64,000 nt of DNA from AP-16 sp963755055 (GCA_963755055.1 CAVWIS010000023.1:118173-182172), one strand, 5' to 3'; shown: positions 1 to 8,888, counted from the stretch's first letter. Notes: a model not told the origin generated them from the letters alone. A program made the numbers and translations.

Positions 1-784
1 GGCCGAAGATGTGGAACAGCGGCAGCACCACCAGCGTCTTGTCGGTCTCCCTGTTCATCGAGGAGGCGGCCCACATCCGGTAGACCTCGATCACCGCGCA
101 AAAGTTCGCGTGGGTGAGCATCGCGCCTTTGGGGTCGCCCGTGGTGCCGCCGGTATACTGCAGCACCGCGACCTCGTCCTCGAGCGGTCCGCGCGGGTGA
201 GGCGCGACCGCGCCGTCATTGTCGATCAGGGTCGCGAAATCGATCTCGCGGCCAGGGCCGGCGATGCGCTCGGCGGGCGGGCCCGCGAAGGCGCGCACGA
301 TCGGGGCGGGGAGAAAATCCTCCAGCGCGCACACCACCACGCTCTTAAGTTTTCCGGTCCCCTTCAGGGCGGCGATCTGCGGGTAGAGCATGGGCAGGCC
401 GAGGGTGACCATCACCTCGACGTCGGAGTCGACGAGCTGGTATTTCAGCTCGCGGGGAGCGGCCAGCGGGCTGAAATTGGCGATCCGGCCGCCAGCCATC
501 AGCACGGCGAAGAAGCACACGACGTAATGCGGCGTGTTGGGCAGGTGCAGCCCGACGTTCACCCCGGGTCCCACGCCGATGGCCTGGAAACCCTTTGCGG
601 CGCGCGTCGCCAGGTCGAGCAGCTCGCGATAGGTGAAGGTGCGGTCGTAGAAATCGAGCGCCACCCGGTCCGGCCACTGCGCGGCCGCGGTCTGCAGCAG
701 GCTTTCGATCGGAACCGCCGCGGGGAGGGACGCGTCCCAGGCGACCCCCGGCGGATAGGATTTTTCCCACACGTGCTGCGACAT
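1..784 (-). CDS. Acyl-CoA synthetase (AMP-binding), N-terminal part, cut by window edge
   Basis: This gene runs off the left edge, so only about 261 N-terminal residues are present. Read on the minus strand it begins MSQHVWEKSYPPGV and contains the adenylate-forming signature YTGGTTGDPKGAMLTH near residue 220, the phosphate-binding loop of acyl-CoA ligases, followed by a typical FHIFG stretch. The family activates a carboxylic acid to acyl-AMP and then acyl-CoA in the cytoplasm. The start is supported by GGGAGGACCG just before the ATG. It is divergent from the oxidoreductase operon starting at 927 and probably shares a catabolic pathway with it. Long-chain fatty acid is the likeliest substrate class; an aromatic acid cannot be excluded. 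Confidence 0.9.
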   Translation of the reverse strand, partial: MSQHVWEKSYPPGVAWDASLPAAVPIESLLQTAAAQWPDRVALDFYDRTFTYRELLDLATRAAKGFQAIGVGPGVNVGLHLPNTPHYVVCFFAVLMAGGRIANFSPLAAPRELKYQLVDSDVEVMVTLGLPMLYPQIAALKGTGKLKSVVVCALEDFLPAPIVRAFAGPPAERIAGPGREIDFATLIDNDGAVAPHPRGPLEDEVAVLQYTGGTTGDPKGAMLTHANFCAVIEVYRMWAASSMNRETDKTLVVLPLFHIFG

Positions 785-926
785 CGGTCCTCCCGGTCGT
801 TCATTGTTTGCCCCGTAGGGTTGAGGGGACAATATGCGCCGTGCGCCGGGGTGTCGACGATCCGTTGAGCCGGCTTGACAAAGTCGGTTCCGAAATGGAA
901 CTTACAAAGTCAGGGAGAACCCGCTC

Positions 927-1937
927 ATGAGCGCCACCAACCGCCAGGTCCGGCTCGCCGCCCGTCCGGTCGGCATGCCCAAGCGCAGCGACTGGGATTT
1001 TGCCTCCTCGCCGGTGCCGGAGCCGGCCGACGGCGAGGTGGTTGTCAAAATCCTATACCTCTCGCTCGATCCGGCGATGCGCGGCTGGATGAACGAGGGC
1101 AGGTCGTATATCGCGCCGGTCGGCCTCGGCGAGGTGATGCGGGCGGGCGGCGTCGGCCGCGTAGTGGCGAGCCGCGCGGCCGGCCTTGGGGTCGGCGACC
1201 ATGTCGCCGGAACGTTCGGCGTGCAGGAATATGCGCTCGCGCGAGCCGGCGACGTCGTCAAGATCGATCCCGCGCTGGCGCCGCTGCCGACCTGGCTCGG
1301 CGCGCTCGGGATGCCGGGCATGACCGCCTATTTCGGCCTCATCGACGTGGGTCAGCTGAAATCCGGCGAGACCGTGGTGGTGTCGGCGGCGGCCGGCGCG
1401 GTCGGCAGCGTGGTCGGGCAGATCGCCAAGATCAAGGGCTGCCGCGCGGTGGGCATCGCCGGCGGGCCCGACAAGTGCGCCTATCTGGTCGAGAAACTCG
1501 GCTTCGATGCGGCGATCGACTACAAGTCGCAGGACGTGCGGCGGACCTTGCGCGAGCATTGCCCGAAGGGGCTCGACATCTATTTCGACAATGTGGGCGG
1601 AAAAATCCTCGACGCCTGCCTCGCCAATTTGGCGCGCAAGGCGCGCGTCGTCATCTGCGGTGCGATCTCGCAATACAACAACACGACCGCGGTCGAAGGA
1701 CCTGCCAACTACATGTCGCTGCTGATCAACCGCGCCCGCATGGAAGGGTTCGTGGTGTTCGACTATGCCGACCGCTATGCCGAGGCGGCGCGCGCCATGG
1801 CGCAGTGGATGGCCGAGGGCAGGCTGAAATCGCGCGAGGACATCGTGGTCGGGCTCGACGCCTTTCCGGAGGCGCTGCTCAAGCTGTTCACCGGGGAGAA
1901 TTTCGGCAAGCTCGTGCTCAAGGTCGCGGACGCGTAA
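927..1937 (+). CDS. Zinc-free NADP-dependent oxidoreductase, MDR superfamily
   Basis: The 336-residue protein has the layout of the leukotriene B4 dehydrogenase / 2-alkenal reductase branch: an N-terminal GroES-like domain (LSLDPAMRGWM near 48-58) and a Rossmann domain with AAAGAVGSVVGQIAK near 154-168. The zinc ligands of alcohol dehydrogenases are not evident. Members reduce the C=C bond of alpha,beta-unsaturated carbonyls with NADPH. It leads an operon: its TAA overlaps the next ATG as TAATG, and an SDR, a 2-hydroxychromene-2-carboxylate isomerase homologue and another SDR follow. The exact substrate is unknown; context suggests breakdown of an aromatic or lipid-like compound. Confidence 0.9.
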   Translation: MSATNRQVRLAARPVGMPKRSDWDFASSPVPEPADGEVVVKILYLSLDPAMRGWMNEGRSYIAPVGLGEVMRAGGVGRVVASRAAGLGVGDHVAGTFGVQEYALARAGDVVKIDPALAPLPTWLGALGMPGMTAYFGLIDVGQLKSGETVVVSAAAGAVGSVVGQIAKIKGCRAVGIAGGPDKCAYLVEKLGFDAAIDYKSQDVRRTLREHCPKGLDIYFDNVGGKILDACLANLARKARVVICGAISQYNNTTAVEGPANYMSLLINRARMEGFVVFDYADRYAEAARAMAQWMAEGRLKSREDIVVGLDAFPEALLKLFTGENFGKLVLKVADA

Positions 1938-2668
1938 TGGCGACCGACCGCAAGGCCGCGCTGATCATCGGCGCCGGCGACGCGCTTGGCGGTGCCATCG
2001 CCCGGCGCTTCGCCCGCGAGGGGTTTTGCGCCTGCGTGGTACGGCGCAACGGCGACAAGCTCAGCCCCCTGGTCGAGCGCATCCGCGCCGAGGGCGGCGA
2101 GGCGGTGGCGTTCGGCGTCGACGCCCGCAAGGAGGAGGAGATGGTCGACCTGGTGGCGCGCATCGAGCGCGAAGTCGGCGCCATCGAGGTCGCGGTGTTC
2201 AACATCGGCGCCAATGTGTCGTTCGGCATCCTGGAGACCACCGCGCGGGTCTATTTCAAGGTCTGGGAGATGGGCTGCTTCGCCGGCTTCCTGACGGGCC
2301 GCGAGGCCGCCCGCGCCATGCTGCCGCGCGGCCGCGGCACCATCCTGTTCACCGGGGCGACCGCGAGCCTGCGCGGGCGGGCCAATTTCTCCGCCTTCAC
2401 CGGCGCCAAGAACGCCTTGCGCGCGCTGGCGCAAAGCATGGCCAAGGAGCTCGGGCCAAGAGGCATCCATGTCGGCCACGTGGTGATCGACGGGGCGATC
2501 GACACCGCGTTCATCCGCGACAATTTTCCCGAGCGCTATGCGCTCAAAGAGCAGGGAGGCATCCTCGGTCCCGAGCACATCGCCGACAATTACGTGATGC
2601 TGCATCGCCAGCCGCGCGATGCCTGGACGTTCGAGCTCGACCTGCGGCCGTGGATCGAGGCGTGGTGA
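1937..2668 (+). CDS. SDR-family protein with Phe at the catalytic Tyr position
   Basis: The start overlaps the previous stop by one base, which indicates translational coupling. The 243-residue protein has a Rossmann start (ALIIGAGDALGGAIARRF) with an atypical glycine motif. In place of YxxxK it has FTGAK (F154, K158). This matches what is known of the classical-SDR subgroup 10, which carries Phe for Tyr but keeps the Lys. Such a protein may not use standard SDR hydride-transfer chemistry. It sits between an enoyl-type reductase and an HCCA isomerase homologue, so a role in the same catabolic pathway is likely but unproven. Confidence 0.85.
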   Translation: MATDRKAALIIGAGDALGGAIARRFAREGFCACVVRRNGDKLSPLVERIRAEGGEAVAFGVDARKEEEMVDLVARIEREVGAIEVAVFNIGANVSFGILETTARVYFKVWEMGCFAGFLTGREAARAMLPRGRGTILFTGATASLRGRANFSAFTGAKNALRALAQSMAKELGPRGIHVGHVVIDGAIDTAFIRDNFPERYALKEQGGILGPEHIADNYVMLHRQPRDAWTFELDLRPWIEAW

Positions 2669-2679
2669 AGGGGAGAACG

Positions 2680-3279
2680 ATGGCGAAGACGGTGGAGTTC
2701 TATTTCGACTACGGCAGCCCCAATGCGTATCTGGCATACCGAAGGCTGCCGGCGATCGCCGAGCGCACCGGCGCCGCCATTGTTCCCAGAATCATGCTGC
2801 TGGGCGGCGTGTTCAAGGGCTCCGGCAACCATTCGCCGGTCGAGATCGCGGCGAAACGTCCGAACTCGCAGAACGAGCTCCGCCGTTTCGCCAACCGCCA
2901 CGGCGTGGCATTCGCCATGAACCCGTTCTTTCCGATCAACACGCTGCGCCTGATGCGCGGCGCCGTGGCGGCAGAGCAGGGCGGGTATCTGTCGCCGTAC
3001 AGCGACGCGGTGTTCCAGGCGATGTGGGTCGATGGAAAAAATCTCGGCGAGCCCGAGGTGCTGCGGCAGACTTTGGCCGACGCCAGGATCGACGCGGAAC
3101 GCGTCGAGCGCGAGAGTGCCGCCGAGCCGGTCAAGGAGAAGCTGAAGACCTACACCGAGGCTGCGGTCGCCCGCGGCGTGTTCGGCGCGCCGACCTTCTT
3201 CGTCGGCGACGAGATGTTCTTTGGCCAGGACCGCCTGGACTTTGTCGAAGATGCGCTGAACGGACGATCGTATTTGTGA
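2680..3279 (+). CDS. 2-hydroxychromene-2-carboxylate isomerase family protein (DsbA-like fold)
   Basis: The 199-residue protein starts at ATG 2680 after GGGGAGAACG. It has the family signatures FYFDYGSPNAYLAYRRLP at the N-terminus and GVFGAPTFFVGDEMFFGQD near 172-190. The DsbA-type CxxC is absent and a serine occupies the active position (YGSP), as in glutathione-dependent HCCA isomerases of naphthalene degradation. In other bacteria the family also occurs with fatty-acid or xenobiotic genes, so naphthalene breakdown itself is not implied. It lies third in the operon that begins at 927, 11 bases after the SDR. Confidence 0.88.
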   Translation: MAKTVEFYFDYGSPNAYLAYRRLPAIAERTGAAIVPRIMLLGGVFKGSGNHSPVEIAAKRPNSQNELRRFANRHGVAFAMNPFFPINTLRLMRGAVAAEQGGYLSPYSDAVFQAMWVDGKNLGEPEVLRQTLADARIDAERVERESAAEPVKEKLKTYTEAAVARGVFGAPTFFVGDEMFFGQDRLDFVEDALNGRSYL

Positions 3280-3286
3280 GGTTCGG

Positions 3287-4129
3287 ATGCTCGCTCTGTC
3301 GCCTTCCCACGTCGCGGTCATCACTGGCGGCGCTTCCGGCATCGGTCTCGCCGCAGCCAAGCGGTTTGCCGCCATGGGCCTGAAGGTCGTGCTCGCCGAC
3401 CGCGACGGCGAGCGCCTGCGCGCTGCGGCGGCGGCCGTCGCAGCGATGTCGTCCGCCGACAATGTCCGGGCGGTGCCGACCGACGTCAGCCGATGGGACG
3501 AGGTCGAAAAGCTCGAAGCCGTCGCCCGCTCCGCCTTCGGCCGCGTCCATGTGCTGATGAACAATGCCGGCATCCAGCCGGGCAGCCGCATGTTCGGCGA
3601 AAAGGCCAACTGGGATGCGGTGCTCCAGGTGAACCTCGGCGGCGTGATCAACGGCACGCGGGTGTTCGGCCCAAGAATGCTGGAGCACGGCGAGCCGGGG
3701 CTGATCATCAACACCGGGTCGAAGCAGGGGATCACCACGCCGCCGGGCGATCCTGCCTACAACGTCGCCAAGGCCGGCGTGAAGGCGTTTACCGAGGCGC
3801 TGCAGCACGAGCTGCGCAATACCGAAGGATGCCGGATCTCTGCCCACCTCCTGATCCCGGGTTTCGTGTTCACCCCGCTCACCGCGCATGGGCGCAGCGA
3901 GAAACCGGCCGGCGCCTGGACGCCGGAGCAGACGGTCGACTTCATGCTGACGCGGCTCGAGGCTGGCGATTTCTACATTCTGTGCCCCGACAATGACGTG
4001 GCGCGAAAAATCGATGAGCGGCGGATCCTGTGGGCGGCGGGCGATATCGTGGAAAACCGTCCGCCGCTGTCGCGCTGGCATCCCGACTACGCGGAGGCGT
4101 TTGCGGCGTTCCTCAAGGGGGGCGCCTGA
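3287..4129 (+). CDS. Short-chain dehydrogenase/reductase
   Basis: The 280-residue classical SDR has the cofactor motif TGGASGIG near 14-21, NNAG near 91, a catalytic Ser in NTGSKQG and YNVAK as the Tyr/Lys pair. It begins 7 bases after the previous gene and ends the operon, converging on the FabG-like gene with 10 bases between stops. It probably oxidises or reduces a hydroxyl/keto group of the pathway intermediate; the substrate is unknown. The C-terminal extension (DFYILCPDNDVARKIDERR) matches a group of SDRs found with acyl-CoA metabolism genes, which is only a weak hint of function. Confidence 0.88.
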   Translation: MLALSPSHVAVITGGASGIGLAAAKRFAAMGLKVVLADRDGERLRAAAAAVAAMSSADNVRAVPTDVSRWDEVEKLEAVARSAFGRVHVLMNNAGIQPGSRMFGEKANWDAVLQVNLGGVINGTRVFGPRMLEHGEPGLIINTGSKQGITTPPGDPAYNVAKAGVKAFTEALQHELRNTEGCRISAHLLIPGFVFTPLTAHGRSEKPAGAWTPEQTVDFMLTRLEAGDFYILCPDNDVARKIDERRILWAAGDIVENRPPLSRWHPDYAEAFAAFLKGGA

Positions 4130-4139
4130 ACGTGCCCAG

Positions 4140-4880
4140 CTAATTGAAATGCAGGCCGCCGTTGAGCTGGACCGTCTGCCCGGTCATGTAGGCGTTCGTC
4201 GTCACCATCACGACCGCATGGGCGACCTCCTCGGGCGTTCCCATGCGTCCGACCGGAATTCGTTGGACGGCTTCCGGCGGGGCGCCCTGCATCATCTCCG
4301 TATCGATCAACGAAGGCGCCACCGCATTCACCGTGATCCCGTGCCGGACGAGCGCCGCCGCGTAGCCCCGCGTCAGACCCTCGAGGCCAGCCTTGGAGGC
4401 GTTGTAGTGGACGCCGATCATGCCGGCGCCGCGGGCCGCGCCCGAGGAGACGTTGACGATGCGGCCGAAGCCGCGCTCCCGCATCCCGGGAATCACTGCC
4501 TGCGAGCACAGGAACGCGGACTTGAGGTTGATCGCGATGGTCCGGTCGAAATCGGCCTCGGACAGTTTCTCGACGCCACGGCGGATCGCCACCCCGGCAT
4601 TGTTGACCAGCAGGTCGATCGGCCCGAGCTCAGCCGTGACGGTGGCGACCATCCGCTCGACGTCGGCGGCAACCGACACGTCCGCCGCGACGACAAGCGC
4701 ACGGCCGCCGCCCGCCTCGATCGCGGCCGCGACCGCTTCGGCGTCATGGACACGGCTGTGAAAATTCACCGCGACCCTGGCTCCGCATTCTGCCAGCGCC
4801 AGCGCGATCGCCTTGCCGATGCCGCGCGACGCGCCGGTGACCAGGGCGACGCGGCCGTCGTGACGAGCAAAGGTGGTCAT
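4140..4880 (-). CDS. FabG-like SDR (3-oxoacyl-ACP reductase family)
   Basis: The start at 4880 (MTTFARHDGRVALVTGAS) is chosen because AGGAG lies just upstream; the reading frame stays open a further 69 bases without a better ribosome site. The 246-residue protein has TGASRGIG, NNAGVA, the Ser in NVSSGAARG and YNASK, so all classical SDR catalytic residues are present. The C-terminus TGQTVQLNGGLHFN resembles FabG. It is transcribed convergently to the SDR operon. It is more likely a catabolic paralogue than the housekeeping fabG, because acpP and fabD are not nearby. Confidence 0.88.
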   Translation of the reverse strand: MTTFARHDGRVALVTGASRGIGKAIALALAECGARVAVNFHSRVHDAEAVAAAIEAGGGRALVVAADVSVAADVERMVATVTAELGPIDLLVNNAGVAIRRGVEKLSEADFDRTIAINLKSAFLCSQAVIPGMRERGFGRIVNVSSGAARGAGMIGVHYNASKAGLEGLTRGYAAALVRHGITVNAVAPSLIDTEMMQGAPPEAVQRIPVGRMGTPEEVAHAVVMVTTNAYMTGQTVQLNGGLHFN

Positions 4881-5002
4881 GCATTCGGCTCCTGTGGCGA
4901 CTCCAGTAGCGCCCGATATGGTTGGGCGACGATAGGGGCAAAGCGGCAAAGCTTTGCTCTGGCTGATCTTACTTGAACCTCAGATCCTCTGCGCCGCCTC
5001 TC

Positions 5003-5302
5003 TCAAGGTCTGTCGGGAATGACACGCCGGGGCATCGGCGGCACCGGGTAGCGGCCGGTCACCGTGTTCCAGTAGGCCCACGAGCGCTCGTCGATAATCC
5101 CGGGGGGCGCGTGCTCCAGTGCCTCGCGAAAGTCATCGAGAGAGAGATAGCGCTGAACCACGGCAATTTCCTCAAGCGTGCCGTATGTCATCAGATAGGC
5201 AAGGAAACGGATCGGATCGGCAAGCGCGCGTTCGGGAGGCTCGAACCAGATGATTCGCGGCGCCACGTCGAGCAGGTCGTGGTTGCGGGGAAGAGGCTTC
5301 AT
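5003..5302 (-). CDS. Small protein partnered with AbiEii-like nucleotidyltransferase
   Basis: The 99-residue protein begins MKPLPRNHDLLDVAPRIIWF and has no signal peptide or membrane segment. Its ATG overlaps the stop of the upstream nucleotidyltransferase gene as ATGA, so the two are translated together. In comparable loci a short soluble protein next to an AbiEii/AbiGii-type toxin acts as antitoxin or accessory factor; that role here is inferred only from position. Composition is acidic and tryptophan-rich, and I recognise no DNA-binding motif. The usual AbiEi winged-helix antitoxin is absent. Confidence 0.75.
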   Translation of the reverse strand: MKPLPRNHDLLDVAPRIIWFEPPERALADPIRFLAYLMTYGTLEEIAVVQRYLSLDDFREALEHAPPGIIDERSWAYWNTVTGRYPVPPMPRRVIPDRP

Positions 5303-5973
5303 GGCGTGGCTCTCCGCTCCCTGACGGGGTTTAGGATCGGCAGAGTTCGGGGATCGACGGCCTTTACGGCTTCGCTGAGGTCGCGCCGGATGTTGTTGGG
5401 GAGATCGGCAAGGGATGGATCGTCGTGATAGGCGATGGCCTTGAGGGAGAGTAAGGGACTGAATTGCGCACCATAAATGACGGCTCCAGCGGCCAGCATC
5501 TCGGCCAACGACATTCCGGCTTTCGTCAACATGGCGTGGATGTCGAGATAGTCTCTCAGCTCCGCCCGCTGGGTCGCCACCGCGGCTTTCATGCCGGCGA
5601 GATCGATCAGCGCTGCAACCTTAAAGCCCGGCCCCTCCACGATCTCTGCGGGAGCGACCTGGCCAAGGCCAAGTCCGCCAAAGAACGACAGCTGGACTGG
5701 GCCGCCACGATCCACGGTGACGCTCAGGGTATCGGCCGCCGATTGCCGCAGCGCGGCCCGCTCGAGGTAGGGCACTTCCGCCAGGAGCGTACGGGGCTCG
5801 AACGGGACTTGGCTGAAAAAATCGAAGTCGACCGACTGGCGATGTCCCAGGCGCAACGCAATGGCGGTGCCGCCGTAGAGCGTGAAGTGGTCGGGCGTCC
5901 TCGCCAGCTCCGGCCACAGGCGGAGCTGCGCTGCCGGGAGGATATCAAGGCGAGGAGCGAATGCGTGCGACAT
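5299..5973 (-). CDS. Nucleotidyltransferase, AbiEii/AbiGii toxin-like
   Basis: The 224-residue protein carries the nucleotidyltransferase fold motif LYGGTAIALRLGHRQSVDFD, with GG at 34-35 and the metal-binding aspartates D49 and D51. AbiEii-type toxins transfer nucleotides to tRNA or other targets and serve in toxin-antitoxin or phage-abortive systems; some homologues are uncharacterised housekeeping enzymes. The 99-residue gene follows with an ATGA overlap. The order (enzyme first, small partner second) is opposite to the standard abiEi-abiEii layout. It lies between an SDR gene and the ABC exporter genes, with no mobile element nearby. Confidence 0.82.
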   Translation of the reverse strand: MSHAFAPRLDILPAAQLRLWPELARTPDHFTLYGGTAIALRLGHRQSVDFDFFSQVPFEPRTLLAEVPYLERAALRQSAADTLSVTVDRGGPVQLSFFGGLGLGQVAPAEIVEGPGFKVAALIDLAGMKAAVATQRAELRDYLDIHAMLTKAGMSLAEMLAAGAVIYGAQFSPLLSLKAIAYHDDPSLADLPNNIRRDLSEAVKAVDPRTLPILNPVRERRATP

Positions 5974-6068
5974 ATTTCATTATATCTCGTCATGCGGTGG
6001 GCGTCAGCGTCGGGAGACGTACTTGTTGCAAGACGTCCTGGGCGGACCGGTATCGACGATGCGCCGAG

Positions 6069-6869
6069 CTACCGCCGCGCGGTCAGCCGGTCGAGCCGCA
6101 GGCGGTCGCGCTCGTCGGTGATCCGCCATGCCGCCGCATAGACGGCGGCGAGGGCGCCGAGCCCGGCGCCGCCCGACAGCAGAAAGAGGATGAGGATCTG
6201 GTATTTGGCGGCTTCCACCGGCTCCATGCCGGCGAGGATCTGGCCGGTCATCATGCCGGGCAGCGTGATGATTCCGGCCGCCGACATCTGGTTGATGATC
6301 GGGATCATGCCGGTGCGCAGCGCGCTGCGCTGCAGGGGTTTGAGCGCCGCATAGCGGTCGGCTCCGAGCGCCAGCCGCGCCTCGATCGCCGGCCGCTCGC
6401 GGACGATCGCCGTGTTGAGCGCGTTGAGGCTGACGCTGACCCCGTTCATCACGTTGCCGAGGATGATCCCGAGCAGCGGGATCAGGATCTGCGGCGCGTA
6501 CCACGGTTGCGGCCGCAAGGCGCCGACGAGGGCAAAGCCGGTGACAAAAAGGGTGGCGAGCATGGTCGTGCCGGCGCCGAGGCCGTAGCCCCACCAGCCG
6601 GAGAACCGGCGTTCCTGCCGGGAGCCGATCTCGTAGCTGGCGCTGGCGAACATGGCGAGCGCCACGGCGGCGATCAGCAGCGGCGAGGCCAGAGCAAAAA
6701 CCGTCTTCAGCACCAAGCCGACGAGCAGCAGCTGCACCACGGCGCGGACGCCGGCGATCAGGATGGTCCGGGCGAGCCCGAGATCGAGCAGGAACGACAG
6801 CAGGGCGTTGAGCGCGACCAGGACGGCCGCCACCGCGATGTCGCCATAACCGAGCAGCGGCGCGTTCAT
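6069..6869 (-). CDS. fetB: ABC exporter permease, FetB/YbbM family
   Basis: The 266-residue membrane protein has about seven hydrophobic segments and the family pattern ILIPLLGIILGNVMNG, LGADRYAALKPLQRSALRTG and LPGMMTGQILAG. E. coli FetAB is implicated in iron export and resistance to oxidative stress. The ATG overlaps the stop of the ATP-binding gene upstream as ATGA, giving a two-gene operon fetA-fetB. The substrate iron is inferred from the family; no metal-responsive operator was identified. Confidence 0.88.
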   Translation of the reverse strand: MNAPLLGYGDIAVAAVLVALNALLSFLLDLGLARTILIAGVRAVVQLLLVGLVLKTVFALASPLLIAAVALAMFASASYEIGSRQERRFSGWWGYGLGAGTTMLATLFVTGFALVGALRPQPWYAPQILIPLLGIILGNVMNGVSVSLNALNTAIVRERPAIEARLALGADRYAALKPLQRSALRTGMIPIINQMSAAGIITLPGMMTGQILAGMEPVEAAKYQILILFLLSGGAGLGALAAVYAAAWRITDERDRLRLDRLTARR

Positions 6870-7468
6870 GCCGTCGCCTCCACCAGCCGGCCGTCGCGGA
6901 TCTCCAGGTGGCGCGAGGTCATGCGGGTGGCCTGCTCGGGATCGTGGGTGACCATCAGGATCGCGGTTCCCGCCGCCAGCCGATCGCGCAGCAGCGCCTC
7001 GACCAGGGCGCTGCTGGCCGGATCAAGCCCCGACGTCGGCTCGTCGAGCAGCAGCACAAGATTGCCCGGCCACAGTGCGCGGAGCAGAGCGAGGCGCTGG
7101 CGCTCGCCGGTGGAGAGCCGCGCCACCGGCCACGCCGCCGCATCGGCCGGCAGGCCGACGCGCGGCAGCAGGGCGGCAAGGTCGATGTCGGGCGAAAAGT
7201 GCCCGTCCACCCGCTCGTCCCACCAGCCGGATTCCGCCGCCACGTAGGTGACCATGCGCCGCCAGCGCGGGGCCGGCATGCCCGAGCAGGCCTTGCCCTC
7301 GAGCAGGGCGTCGCCGTCGTGCGGGTCGAGGTCGGCGACCGCACGCAACAGCAGGCTCTTCCCTGCGCCCGATTTCCCCGCCAGCGACACGCACTCGCCC
7401 CGATCGACCGAAAAATCCACCGGGCCGAGATGCAGACGCCTGATCGCGCGGGCCTCGAGCAGGGACAT
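6866..7468 (-). CDS. fetA: ABC exporter ATP-binding protein, FetA/YbbL family
   Basis: The 200-residue ATPase starts at 7468 (MSLLEARAIRRLHLGP); the open frame upstream of that has no conserved sequence. It has Walker A GKSGAGKS, the signature LSTGERQR, Walker B LLLDEPTSGLD and the switch His in MVTHD. The short length matches stand-alone FetA. It precedes and overlaps fetB. The gene is divergent from the MFS transporter at 7662, leaving 193 bases that must contain both promoters. Confidence 0.88.
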   Translation of the reverse strand: MSLLEARAIRRLHLGPVDFSVDRGECVSLAGKSGAGKSLLLRAVADLDPHDGDALLEGKACSGMPAPRWRRMVTYVAAESGWWDERVDGHFSPDIDLAALLPRVGLPADAAAWPVARLSTGERQRLALLRALWPGNLVLLLDEPTSGLDPASSALVEALLRDRLAAGTAILMVTHDPEQATRMTSRHLEIRDGRLVEATA

Positions 7469-7661
7469 GGGGCGCGGCTTCCGGTGCCATGGCGACGACC
7501 CGCGGCCGGGGAGAGCGCCAATGTGCGCGACGGCGCCGATCGTCCGCATCCTTGTACGATCCATCCCGGACACGATCCATTGCGGGATGCGCCCGACCGC
7601 GCATGCGGGGTCTGCACCCAGTGGGGTGCGGCCGTCACCGATGCATGCTAATTGGGCAGCG

Positions 7662-8888
7662 ATGACACAAGCGGTGCAGATTCCGTCGGGGACCCGGCAG
7701 GCGAGCGACGGCCGGATCATCGGCCTGGTCAGCGCGGCGCATTTCGTCAGCCACTACTACATCCTCGTGCTGCCGCCGCTGTTCGCCTTCGTGCGCGCCG
7801 ACTACGGCGTGAGCTATATGCAACTCGCCGTCGCCATCACCGCATTCAACGTGGTGTCGGCCGTGCTGCAGACCCCGGCGGGATTTCTCGCCGACCGCTT
7901 CGGCGCGGCGACGATCCTGGTCGGCGGCTTGGTGCTGGGCGGCGCCGCCTTCGTGCTCGCCGGGCTGGTCAACTCGTTCTGGTTCCTGGTGGCGATGTTC
8001 GCCGTCGCCGGCCTCGGCAACACGGTCTATCACCCGGCCGACTACGCGATCCTGTCGCATCACGTCTCGCCGACCAGGATGGGCCCGGCGTTCTCGATCC
8101 ACACCGCCGCCGGGATGCTCGGCTGGGCGGCCGCTCCCGTCACCCTGCTGATGGTGCAGAACGTCTACGGCTGGCGCGGCGCGTTCGTCGCCGCCGGCGC
8201 GCTCGGCCTGGTGGTCGCCGCCGTCCTGGTGTTCCAGCGCGACATCCTGGCCGATCCGGCTCCGGCATCGCCTGCCGACCATCCGGTGCCGGCGGGATCC
8301 GGCTCGGGGAGCGCTTTGCGCCTGCTGATCTCCCCGGCAATCCTGCTCAATTTCATGTTCTTCGTCCTGCTGGCGACGACCAGCGGCGGCCTGCAGACCT
8401 ATCTGCCGGTGGCGCTCGGCGCCCTGTACGGCACGCCGATGGCGATCGCCAACTCGGCGCTCTCCGCCTATCTGCTGATGAGCGCGGTCGGCGTTCTTGC
8501 CGGCGGCCTGATCGCCAGCCGCACCGAACGGCACGGCATGGTGGCGACCATCGGGCTTGTCGTCATCGCGGCGACCGCCGTCCTGGTCGGCGTGATCGAT
8601 CTCGGCACGGTGCTGCTGATCGCCACCATGGCGCTCGGCGGGTTCTTCAACGGGGTGATCATGCCGGCCCGCGACATGATCGTGCGCTCGGTCACCCCGC
8701 CGGGATCGTTCGGAAAGGTGTTCGGCTTCGTCACCACCGGCTTCAATATCGGCGGCATGGTCACGCCGCTGCTGTTCGGCTGGCTCATGGATACGGGCCA
8801 CCCGCAGGCCATTTTCGTGGTGGTCGCGGTCGCCAGCCTGGTCGGCATCCTCACCGTGATGACCACGCGCTCGCCGCGCCTGCGATAG
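7662..8888 (+). CDS. Major facilitator superfamily transporter, fosmidomycin-resistance-like
   Basis: The start at 7662 (MTQAVQIPSGTR) gives a 408-residue protein with twelve likely membrane spans and a central cytoplasmic loop near 195-220. The N-terminal HFVSHYYILVLPPLFAFV and the loop PAGFLADRFGAATIL match the Fsr/YnfM-like MFS group, which contains drug-efflux members. The frame is open far upstream, but MFS similarity begins only here; an ATG 24 bases further upstream is possible. The substrate is unknown. It converges on the binding-protein gene that ends at 8916. Confidence 0.85.
   Translation: MTQAVQIPSGTRQASDGRIIGLVSAAHFVSHYYILVLPPLFAFVRADYGVSYMQLAVAITAFNVVSAVLQTPAGFLADRFGAATILVGGLVLGGAAFVLAGLVNSFWFLVAMFAVAGLGNTVYHPADYAILSHHVSPTRMGPAFSIHTAAGMLGWAAAPVTLLMVQNVYGWRGAFVAAGALGLVVAAVLVFQRDILADPAPASPADHPVPAGSGSGSALRLLISPAILLNFMFFVLLATTSGGLQTYLPVALGALYGTPMAIANSALSAYLLMSAVGVLAGGLIASRTERHGMVATIGLVVIAATAVLVGVIDLGTVLLIATMALGGFFNGVIMPARDMIVRSVTPPGSFGKVFGFVTTGFNIGGMVTPLLFGWLMDTGHPQAIFVVVAVASLVGILTVMTTRSPRLR

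Noticed and set aside
11..868. Plus-strand reading frame opposite the acyl-CoA ligase
   Set aside because: Its protein is His/Arg-rich and matches nothing, while the minus strand has the full AMP-binding signature. It is a GC-rich shadow.
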